DNA of 64,000 bases, taken from NCBI GenBank assembly GCA_002842215.1, contig PHCC01000007.1, positions 1 to 64,000 on the forward strand, written 5' to 3'. Every line of letters starts with the position of its first letter. Position 1 is the first letter of the stretch. Source of the DNA: Betaproteobacteria bacterium HGW-Betaproteobacteria-9 (GTDB lineage: Bacteria > Pseudomonadota > Gammaproteobacteria > Burkholderiales > Burkholderiaceae_C). Shown here piece by piece: positions 57,177-64,000 of this stretch. Made by a program: the position numbers and the translations under genes. Under the pieces are notes generated by a model. That model saw only the letters and a program-made list of their open reading frames with translations, was not told the DNA's origin and searched no databases.

Positions 57177-58397
57177 ATGTCTGATTTAAGTCTTCAACTC
57201 CAGCAGGCCAGAAGCCAACTCCCGGTTTCCAGCTATTTCGACCAGGCGCTCTACCAGCGCGAACTGGAAACCCTCTTCCAGCGAGGGCCCCGCTACGTGG
57301 GGCATGCCAACGCGGTACCCAACGTCGGGGACTACTACGCCCTGCCCCAGGAGGGCGAAGGCCGCGCCCTGGTGCGCACGTCCAACGGTGTGGAGCTGGT
57401 GTCCAACGTCTGCCGGCACCGCCAGGCCGTCATCCTCAAGGGCCGCGGCAACCTGGGCGAAAACCGCAGCGGCCACGCCGGCGGCAACATCGTCTGCCCG
57501 CTGCACCGCTGGACCTACAGCGGTGGCCAGAACACCAGCAACAAGCTCGGCTCGCTGCTGGGCGCGCCGCACTTTGCCCACGACCCCTGCCTGGATCTCA
57601 AGCGGTATCCGCTGCGCGAGTGGAACGGCCTGCTGTTCGAAGACAACGGCCGCGACATCGAAGCCGATCTCGCGAACATGGGACCGCGCGCCGCGCTGAA
57701 CTTCGACGGCATGGTGCTTGACCACGTGGAGCTGCACACCTGCAACTACAACTGGAAAACCTTCATCGAGGTCTATCTGGAGGACTACCACGTCGTGCCC
57801 TTCCACCCCGGCCTGGGCAGCTTCGTCACCTGTGACGACCTGCGCTGGGAGTTCAAGCCCGAGTTCTCGGTGCAGACCGTGGGCGCGCAGAACCTGCTGG
57901 GCAAAGCCGGCAGCCCGGTCTACCAGCGCTGGCACGAGCAATTGATGCAGTACCGCCAGGGCGAAGCGCCCTCGCACGGTGCGATCTGGCTGACCTACTA
58001 CCCGCACATCATGGTCGAGTGGTACCCGCACGTGCTAACCGTCTCGACGCTGTACCCGCTCAGCGTGGACAAGACCATGAACATGGTGGAGTTCTACTAC
58101 CCCGAAGACATCGCCGCCTTCGAACGCGGTTTCGTCGAGGCTCAGCGCGCCGCCTACATGGAAACCTGCATCGAGGACGACGAGATCGGCGAGCGCATGG
58201 ACGCCGGGCGAAGGGCCCTGCTGGCGCGTGGCGACAACGAAACCGGCCCTTACCAGAGCCCGATGGAAGACGGCATGCAGCACTTTCACGAGTGGTACAG
58301 AGCGCGGATGCAGGCTGAGTGCCCCCCTGCGCCGCCTGCGGCGTCACCCCCCCAGGGGGGCGTCACCAGCGGCCCGGCGAAGCCGGTTCCGCAGTGA
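57177..58397 (+). CDS. Rieske non-heme iron oxygenase (ring-hydroxylating oxygenase alpha subunit-like)
   Basis: This 406-residue protein has a Rieske [2Fe-2S] domain with Cys79-X-His81 (VCRHRQA) and Cys107-X2-His110 (CPLHRW). It also has a catalytic domain with EDYHVVPFHPG giving Asp203, His205 and His210 of the mononuclear iron site. Such proteins need a reductase partner, which is absent nearby. The substrate is unknown. The last 25 or so residues (PPAPPAASPPQGGVTSGPA region) are encoded by copy C of the dispersed repeat, including the stop codon. A shorter ancestral protein ending near residue 380 is likely. Confidence 0.9.
   Translation: MSDLSLQLQQARSQLPVSSYFDQALYQRELETLFQRGPRYVGHANAVPNVGDYYALPQEGEGRALVRTSNGVELVSNVCRHRQAVILKGRGNLGENRSGHAGGNIVCPLHRWTYSGGQNTSNKLGSLLGAPHFAHDPCLDLKRYPLREWNGLLFEDNGRDIEADLANMGPRAALNFDGMVLDHVELHTCNYNWKTFIEVYLEDYHVVPFHPGLGSFVTCDDLRWEFKPEFSVQTVGAQNLLGKAGSPVYQRWHEQLMQYRQGEAPSHGAIWLTYYPHIMVEWYPHVLTVSTLYPLSVDKTMNMVEFYYPEDIAAFERGFVEAQRAAYMETCIEDDEIGERMDAGRRALLARGDNETGPYQSPMEDGMQHFHEWYRARMQAECPPAPPAASPPQGGVTSGPAKPVPQ
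58321..58396 (+). repeat. Dispersed GC-rich intergenic repeat, copy C
   Basis: It shares with copy A the order C-run, CTGCGCC hairpin, CCCCCCC/GGGGGG hairpin, ACCAGCGGCCCGGC, AAGCCGGTTCCGC and GTG. Here it lies inside the 3' end of the Rieske oxygenase frame. Confidence 0.8.
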
Positions 58398-58494
58398 CTC
58401 TCGGTTCAGACACCGCTCTCGTGTCATTCCATCGGTATTGCCAATCCTCGCAAAGCAACGGGCCTTCATCCCAGGCCACTGCGGGCAAGTCCTG

Positions 58495-59385
58495 ATGCAA
58501 GCGCTCTGGATGCTGGTGGGCGCGCTGCTGTTTGCGACCATGGGTGTGTGCATCAAGTTCGCTTCGGTGCACTTCAACAGCTTTGAGATCGTCTGCTATC
58601 GCGGCATCGTGGGCGTGGTCTTCATCTACTTCATGACGCGGGTGCGCGGCGTGTCGTTGCGCACGCAGGTGCCCATGATGCATGTCTGGCGCAGCGTGGT
58701 CGGCGTGACCGCGCTGACCACCTGGTTCTTCGCCATCGCCGCGCTGCCCCTGGCCACCGCCATGACGCTGAACTACATGAGCAGCGTCTGGATCGCGGCC
58801 TTCCTGCTCGGCGGCGCGCTGTTGACACAAGGCCGCAACGCACCGATCCGCCAGCAGGCGCCGCTGTTCCTGGCCGTGCTCGCCGGCTTCGGCGGCGTGG
58901 CCATGATGCTGCGCCCCACGCTCCAGCCGGACCAGGTCATGGGCGCGTTGCTGGGGCTGCTTTCGGGCATCTTCTCGGCCTTCGCCTACCTGCAGGTGGC
59001 CGCGCTCTCACGCGCCGGCGAGCCGGAGAGCCGCACGGTGTTCTATTTCTCCGCTGGCGCGGTGCTGGTGGGTGCCATCGGCATGCTGTTCACCGGCATC
59101 AACACCTGGCACTGGCCCAGCGCCCTGTGGCTGCTGCCCATCGGGCTGCTGGCGGTGCTGGGGCAGTTGTGCATGACACGCGCCTACGCCAGCGGCGCCA
59201 CCCTGGTGGTGGCCAACCTGCAGTACTCGGGCATCGTCTTTGCCGGCATCTACAGCCTCACCATCTTTGGCGACCAGTTGCCGCTGATCGGTTGGCTGGG
59301 CATGGGCCTGATCGTCGTCAGTGGCATCACCGCCACAGCCCTGCGCGCACGCGCCATTCCCAACGCACCCGCCGAAGACCACTGA
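58495..59385 (+). CDS. EamA/DMT-family permease
   Basis: This 296-residue membrane protein has ten helices and two EamA halves. LFATMGVCIKFASVHFNSFE opens the first, and GQLCMTRAYASGATLVVANLQYSG lies in the last third. It resembles the RhaT/YdcZ-type metabolite exporters; the substrate is unknown. The ATG at 58495 has a weak ribosome site but is followed at once by the first helix. It lies between the Rieske oxygenase and a sulfurtransferase in the same direction. Confidence 0.85.
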   Translation: MQALWMLVGALLFATMGVCIKFASVHFNSFEIVCYRGIVGVVFIYFMTRVRGVSLRTQVPMMHVWRSVVGVTALTTWFFAIAALPLATAMTLNYMSSVWIAAFLLGGALLTQGRNAPIRQQAPLFLAVLAGFGGVAMMLRPTLQPDQVMGALLGLLSGIFSAFAYLQVAALSRAGEPESRTVFYFSAGAVLVGAIGMLFTGINTWHWPSALWLLPIGLLAVLGQLCMTRAYASGATLVVANLQYSGIVFAGIYSLTIFGDQLPLIGWLGMGLIVVSGITATALRARAIPNAPAEDH

Positions 59386-59479
59386 CACCCGGGCAACGGG
59401 GTTCGACAGCGGGTGCTGTCGGCAGCAAAACCCGCCTTGTGTGTGGAGTCGGTCGGTGCAATCCCGCACAATGGGTTGC

Positions 59480-60361
59480 ATGTACACCACCCTCATCACC
59501 CCCACCGAGCTGCGTGAACTCCAGAACCACGCGGCGCCGCTCCAGCTGTTTGACTGCAGCTTCGAACTCACCAACCCGGACGCTGGCGAGGCCCAGTTCA
59601 ACGAAGCCCACATCCCGGGCGCCCTCCACGCCCATCTGGACCACCACCTGAGCAGCCAATCCCCGGACGACCGCGCCAGCGGCGGGCGCCATCCCCTGCC
59701 CTCGCGCGAAACCTTTGCGGCCTGGCTCGACCGGATCGGTCTGGCCGCCGACACACAAGCCGTCGTCTACGACCGCCAGGGCGCCAACTACAGCGGCCGC
59801 CTCTGGTGGATGCTGAAGTGGTGCGGGCACGAAGCCGTCGCTGTGCTCGATGGCGGCCTGCAAGCCTGGCTGGCGTCAGGCGGCCCCGCCGAAACCGGTC
59901 CCGTCGCGCCGCGCAGCCCGGCGGCCCCCGGCGGCTTCGCCCTGCGGGACCCGCTCACCCGCCTGGTTGACACCACGGCCATCGCCAGTCGGCTGGGTGA
60001 ACCGTCGCTGACAGTGGTCGATGCCCGGGCCGCCGCCCGGTTCCGCGGCGAAGTGGAGCCCCTGGACCCGGTGGCCGGGCACATTCCGGGCGCGCTCAAC
60101 CGCCCCTTCGTCGACAACATCGGTGCCGACGGCTGCTTCAAGCCCGCGGCACAGTTGCGCGCCGAGTTCACGCAACTGCTGGCCGGGCGCGATCCGGCCA
60201 GTGTCGTCCACCATTGCGGCAGCGGCGTGAGCGCCATCCCCAACCTGCTGGGCATGGAGATCGCCGGGCTGGGCCGCAGCGCGCTCTACGCGGGAAGCTG
60301 GAGCGAGTGGTGCAACACGCCGGGCTTGCCGTGCGCACGAAGTCAAGTTTCCGGCGGCTGA
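59480..60361 (+). CDS. Sulfurtransferase (3-mercaptopyruvate/thiosulfate type)
   Basis: This 293-residue protein has two rhodanese domains. The active Cys lies in HHCGSGVSA, close to the CGSGVTA of SseA-type 3-mercaptopyruvate sulfurtransferases. The N-terminal domain is inactive but carries EAHIPGALHAHLD. VVDARAAARFRGE begins the catalytic domain. It transfers sulfur to thiophilic acceptors such as cyanide or thioredoxin. An upstream in-frame ATG at 59471 would add three residues; neither start has a strong ribosome site. Confidence 0.92.
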   Translation: MYTTLITPTELRELQNHAAPLQLFDCSFELTNPDAGEAQFNEAHIPGALHAHLDHHLSSQSPDDRASGGRHPLPSRETFAAWLDRIGLAADTQAVVYDRQGANYSGRLWWMLKWCGHEAVAVLDGGLQAWLASGGPAETGPVAPRSPAAPGGFALRDPLTRLVDTTAIASRLGEPSLTVVDARAAARFRGEVEPLDPVAGHIPGALNRPFVDNIGADGCFKPAAQLRAEFTQLLAGRDPASVVHHCGSGVSAIPNLLGMEIAGLGRSALYAGSWSEWCNTPGLPCARSQVSGG

Positions 60362-60439
60362 GCCGAAGATACGGGAAGACCCGAACTGGATATGAACCCG
60401 CAGCCTGCGCCCCCTTGACGCGCTGGCAACCACTACAAC

Positions 60440-63028
60440 GTGAAAGAACCCGAACCTCCATCCCCGGTCGAGCCTGAATCCGCCATCCGCAAAACGACGC
60501 TGAAAGCGATCGCCCTGCTGATTGGCGTGGCCGCAACCCTGCTCACGCCGCTGGTGTACCTGAGCAGCACCAACCCACTGGAAACCTGGGCCACCGTGCT
60601 GGTGGCGGGCATCGGCTGGCTGGCGTACTCCCTGGTGCAAAAGGGCTACACCACCTACATGCCGCACCTGATGGTGTATTCGGTGCTGACGGCGGCCAGC
60701 ATGGCCGTGATGGCCTTTGGCTCGGTACGCACCGCGGGGGGATTCCTGTTCGTGGCGGCGGTGGCTGGCGCCGGCATTCTTCTGGGCCGCGCCGCGTTGA
60801 TCGGTTCGGTGGTCTACAGCGTGGTTTCGCTGGGCGCGCTGACGCTGGCCGAGGCGCAGGGCTGGCTGCACACGCCCAATTTCACCGTAGGAACCAAGGT
60901 CTGGCTCACCCATTCATCGGTGCTGGTCGTCGTGGCCATCCTGGTCTTTTACAGCCGCAAGCGTGCCAACATCGCCCTGGCCCAGAAGATGGAAGAGCTG
61001 CAACTGCGCAAGCGCACCGAACAGGAGCGCGACCGCAGCATGGAGCGGTTCGCCCGCATCTTCCGCACCAGCCCCAGCCCGATGCTGGCGCAGTCGGCCC
61101 ACGGCGGCGCCATCCTCGACGTGAATCCGGCGTTCGAACGCTGCTATGGCTACACCCGCGAACAGGTGCTCGGCCGCATGGACGCCTTCCTCTGGGCCAA
61201 ACCCGAACAGCGTGCCAGCTACCTGGAGCGACTGTTTGCCCAGCGCCGCACCGATCAGGCGCGTGTAACCGGTCTGCGTGCCGACGGCAGCCATTTCGAG
61301 GCCCTGATCTCCAGCGAGATGGGCGACGACCCGCAGGACCGGCTGATCATCACCACCGTGGCCGACATCACCGCGCAGAACGAAGCCATCGAGCGCCTGC
61401 GCCGCTCCGAAGAGCGGTTCGCCAAGGCGTTCAACTTCAGCCCGCTGAAGATGACGATCACGCGGCTGAGCGACGGCACGTTCCTGGAGGTGAACCAGGC
61501 GAGAGATCCGGTACAGGGACTGCACAAAAAAGACCTCCTGGGCAAATCCACGCTCCAAACGGGCGGCTGGCTGAGTCCGGCGGAGCGCCAGACTTTTGTG
61601 GAGCGCATCCAGCGGGAAGGCCATCTGAGCGCCTACGACACCCGCATGCGACACGCCGATGGTCAGGTCATCGACGCCCGGATGTGGGCCGAACTGATCG
61701 AGATCGACGGCGAGGAATGCATCCTGTCCTGCTTCGTCAACACCACCGAAGAGAAGCGCCGCGAAGCCCAGTTGCTCACACTCACCCGCGGCATGGCCGG
61801 ACCCGGCGGCGACGCGCTGTTCCAGGCGCTCACCATGCACATGGCGCAGGCCATCGGGGCCGACATGGTCACCGTCGGCGAGCTTCACCCGGATCGGCGC
61901 GTGCACACCCTGTCGGTATGGAAAGACGGCGCCGCCAGCCAGAACTTCAGCTTTCTGCTCGATGGCGCACCTTGCGGCGACGCGATGCGGCAGCCCGACC
62001 TGTGCGTGCACCTGGAAGGTGTCGCCGAGCGTTATCCGGGCGATCGGGCCCTGATCGATCAGGGTTTTCAGGCCTATGTCGGGCAGTCGCTGCGCGACGA
62101 AGACGGCACGGCCATCGGTCTGCTCAACGCACTCTGGCGCCGTCCGATCCAGCTGCAGGCCGACACCCGGGCACTGATCGCCATCTTTGCCAGCCGTGCC
62201 ACGGCCGAACTCATCCGCCTGCGGCGCGACCGCGAAATCCTGCACCTGAATTCGACGCTGGAACAGCGCGTGCGCAAGCGCACGGCCGATCTGGAAAAGC
62301 TCAACGCCGAACTCGACTCGTTCGCCTACTCGGTGTCGCACGACCTCAAGTCGCCATTGCGCGCCATCGACGGCTTCACCCGGCTGCTCACCGAGCAGTT
62401 GCAAGGGCGCCTGCAGACCGACGAACAACAGCTGTTCGAGCGCGTGCTCGCCGCCACCAGCCGCATGAGCCTGCTGATCGCGGACCTGCTGGCGCTGGCC
62501 CGGGTCAGCCAGGGCACGCTGCACCGGTCACAGACCGACCTCAGCGCCCTGGCCGAGACCGTGCTGCGTCTCGAACAGGAAAAACACCCCGAACGCGTGC
62601 TTCGCTGGCGCATCACGCCGGGCCTGATCTGCCTCTGCGATGCCCGCCTGGTGCGCACTGTGCTGGACAACCTGCTCGGAAACGCGGTGAAGTACACCCG
62701 TGACCGGGCCGACGCCCTGATCGAATTCGGTCAGCAAGACGCCGACGGCGACCCGCCCGGCGCTTTCTATGTCCGCGACAACGGCATCGGCTTCAACATG
62801 CAATACGCCGACAAGCTCTTCAAACCCTTTCAGCGCTTGCACCTGCCCAGCCAGTTCGAAGGCACCGGCATTGGCCTGGCCACGGTGCGGCGTATCGTCG
62901 AGCGCCACGGCGGCAGCATCCGCGGCGAATCTGCCCCGGGTCAGGGCGCGGTGTTTTCCTTCACGCTGGCGCCCAGCGAGGTGCCGGTGCGCGCGCCTTC
63001 ACCGCCGCCCCCTGCCACGACGGCGTAG
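60440..63028 (+). CDS. Membrane hybrid-input sensor histidine kinase (PAS-PAS-GAF)
   Basis: This 862-residue sensor begins at GTG 60440. It has about six membrane helices (about residues 18-175), then a PAS domain (about 200-315), a second PAS (about 325-440), a GAF-like domain (about 455-590), and HisKA with His634 in SVSHDLKSPLRAIDGF. The HATPase domain has N-box LLGNAVKYTR, G1 VRDNGIGFN and G2 GTGIGLATV. The arrangement is like phytochrome-type or Cph1-like kinases without a biliprotein Cys. No response regulator gene is adjacent in the window. The C-terminal tail is Pro-rich. Confidence 0.93.
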   Translation: MKEPEPPSPVEPESAIRKTTLKAIALLIGVAATLLTPLVYLSSTNPLETWATVLVAGIGWLAYSLVQKGYTTYMPHLMVYSVLTAASMAVMAFGSVRTAGGFLFVAAVAGAGILLGRAALIGSVVYSVVSLGALTLAEAQGWLHTPNFTVGTKVWLTHSSVLVVVAILVFYSRKRANIALAQKMEELQLRKRTEQERDRSMERFARIFRTSPSPMLAQSAHGGAILDVNPAFERCYGYTREQVLGRMDAFLWAKPEQRASYLERLFAQRRTDQARVTGLRADGSHFEALISSEMGDDPQDRLIITTVADITAQNEAIERLRRSEERFAKAFNFSPLKMTITRLSDGTFLEVNQARDPVQGLHKKDLLGKSTLQTGGWLSPAERQTFVERIQREGHLSAYDTRMRHADGQVIDARMWAELIEIDGEECILSCFVNTTEEKRREAQLLTLTRGMAGPGGDALFQALTMHMAQAIGADMVTVGELHPDRRVHTLSVWKDGAASQNFSFLLDGAPCGDAMRQPDLCVHLEGVAERYPGDRALIDQGFQAYVGQSLRDEDGTAIGLLNALWRRPIQLQADTRALIAIFASRATAELIRLRRDREILHLNSTLEQRVRKRTADLEKLNAELDSFAYSVSHDLKSPLRAIDGFTRLLTEQLQGRLQTDEQQLFERVLAATSRMSLLIADLLALARVSQGTLHRSQTDLSALAETVLRLEQEKHPERVLRWRITPGLICLCDARLVRTVLDNLLGNAVKYTRDRADALIEFGQQDADGDPPGAFYVRDNGIGFNMQYADKLFKPFQRLHLPSQFEGTGIGLATVRRIVERHGGSIRGESAPGQGAVFSFTLAPSEVPVRAPSPPPPATTA

Positions 63029-63040
63029 CCACCGCCCCAC

Positions 63041-64000
63041 ATGGAAAACACCAACTTCACCGACGATCCGCTGGCCCCGGGGCAGACGGGCGCGATCGAA
63101 CGCCACCAGCAGCAGGCGGTGCACGCGCTGCTGCTCACCCTGTGCGTGGCCGCGCCCTCGATCGCCGCAGCCGTGTTCCTGCGCGACGGTGCGTCCCGCG
63201 TGGTTGTGGTGATCGCGCTGCTCTCCGTCGTCCTCTGGGCGCTGTGGCTGCCGTTCCGCCAAGGCCGGATTCGGCTCGTGGCCCACGCGCTGATCGGCAG
63301 CATGCTGCTGGGTACGACGCTGGCCACGGCGTTCGACGGCAGCGTTCGCAGCAGCGCAGTGATCGCCATGATGGCGACCGTGGTGCTGGCCGGCAGCTTC
63401 CTGCCGCGCCGCGGCATGATCGCCGTGGGCCTCTACTGCGCCCTGGTGCTGGGCCTGTTCAACTGGCTGGAGCAGCGCGGCGTGTTCGTGCCCGGCTCCA
63501 TGCGGATGGGCTGGGCGGTCTGGATCGTGCACACCTCGGTGATCGCCACCATTCTGGTGAGCGTGTTCTTCGGGCGCTACCGTCTCATGAAGGCCTACAG
63601 CCGCCTGGCGCAAAGCCTGAACCAGACTCTGGAGACCGAAACCGATCTGCGCGCCAGCGAGGAGCGCTTCAGGGCCCTGTTTCGCGGCAATCCCGCCGCC
63701 TGCCTGGTGCAGGCCCTCAACACCCGCATGGTAGTCGATGTCAACGATGCGTATGCCGACATGTGCGGTTTCAGCCGCCAGGAAATGCTCGGCCAGCCCC
63801 CGCCCCTGCTCTGGGCCGACCCCGCCGAGAGCGATGCCTTCCGCGCGCAGCTCAAGGCCCATGGCCGCGTGCGCGGCATGCGGGCCCTGGGGCGGCGGCG
63901 CGATGCCAGCCTGTTCGAAGCCCTGATGTACGCCGAGGTACTGCAAAGCGGCCCCGAGCGCCTGCTCATCGTGATGGTGATCGACGTCAGCACGGAAGAG
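63041..64000 (+). CDS. Membrane PAS sensor protein, 5' part
   Basis: The first 320 residues are visible and the frame runs out of the window. The N-terminus has about six membrane helices (about residues 25-190). A coiled-coil linker (LAQSLNQTLETETDLRASEE) follows, then a PAS domain from RFRALFRGNPAACLVQALN. The layout is the same as in the upstream sensor kinase, 12 bases away, so the two look like a duplicated pair. The C-terminal output (histidine kinase, GGDEF or other) is not visible. Confidence 0.85.
   Translation, partial: MENTNFTDDPLAPGQTGAIERHQQQAVHALLLTLCVAAPSIAAAVFLRDGASRVVVVIALLSVVLWALWLPFRQGRIRLVAHALIGSMLLGTTLATAFDGSVRSSAVIAMMATVVLAGSFLPRRGMIAVGLYCALVLGLFNWLEQRGVFVPGSMRMGWAVWIVHTSVIATILVSVFFGRYRLMKAYSRLAQSLNQTLETETDLRASEERFRALFRGNPAACLVQALNTRMVVDVNDAYADMCGFSRQEMLGQPPPLLWADPAESDAFRAQLKAHGRVRGMRALGRRRDASLFEALMYAEVLQSGPERLLIVMVIDVSTEE

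Overview
The window is chromosomal DNA from a GC-rich Betaproteobacterium, most likely a member of the Comamonadaceae close to Hydrogenophaga (inferred from gene content and order; no database search was possible). Supporting signs are an EarP/Arg32-type EF-P pair, a dapA-bamC operon, a phasin with PhaR-like operator sequences, a FolE2-type GTP cyclohydrolase, TRAP transport genes, and copies of a GC-rich dispersed intergenic repeat of the kind I associate with Comamonadaceae. I see no rRNA, prophage, insertion sequence or CRISPR array. The only RNA gene found is one tRNA-Val.

Layout. 1-1.0 kb: the 3' end of rnk, then tRNA-Val and HU on the minus strand. 1.3-4.3 kb: a fluoroacetate-dehalogenase-like hydrolase and a tartrate/D-malate dehydrogenase-like enzyme in one operon, with a divergent LysR regulator. 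4.2-9.7 kb: an EamA permease, pgsA, a membrane class III nucleotide cyclase and uvrC. 9.8-13.5 kb: earP, efp, an AEC transporter and a LOG-family protein. 13.6-20.6 kb: a complete RND efflux system (outer membrane lipoprotein, pump, adaptor) with its divergent TetR repressor and an AcrR-like operator. 20.4-26.5 kb: a six-gene Mrp/Mnh Na+/H+ antiporter operon with fused A and B subunits. 26.6-31.4 kb: an MFS permease, rmuC, a NhaD-like antiporter and RidA. 31.5-33.7 kb: a compact two-gene ATP-grasp cassette of unknown function, preceded by a possible 49-residue Cys-rich peptide gene. This is the least explained part of the window. 34-36 kb: a phasin and a D-serine-dehydratase-like PLP enzyme. 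36-41.3 kb: parE, a lytic transglycosylase, parC and a small membrane protein in one operon. 41.4-45.5 kb: an MFS permease, a 42-residue membrane peptide, a methyltransferase, dapA and bamC. 45.6-48.5 kb: an Ala-rich repeat lipoprotein, an unknown protein, a JmjC/cupin ribosomal oxygenase and a SlyD-like isomerase. 48.5-52.7 kb: dut and a TRAP transporter. 52.9-56.8 kb: xseB-ispA-dxs-folE2. 57.2-64 kb: a Rieske oxygenase, an EamA permease, a sulfurtransferase and two adjacent membrane PAS sensor proteins, the second cut by the window end.

How the genes fit together. Much of the window is housekeeping: DNA topology and repair, isoprenoid, lysine and folate precursors, outer membrane assembly, and translation factor modification. 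It also holds cation and drug export and several local regulators. Tight stop/start overlaps (ATGA or TGATG) define the operons parE-slt, parC-small ORF, dctQ-dctM-dut, dxs-folE2, rmuC-MFS, mnhA to mnhF, and the ATP-grasp pair. Perfect hairpins flanked by A/T tracts end most convergent transcription units.
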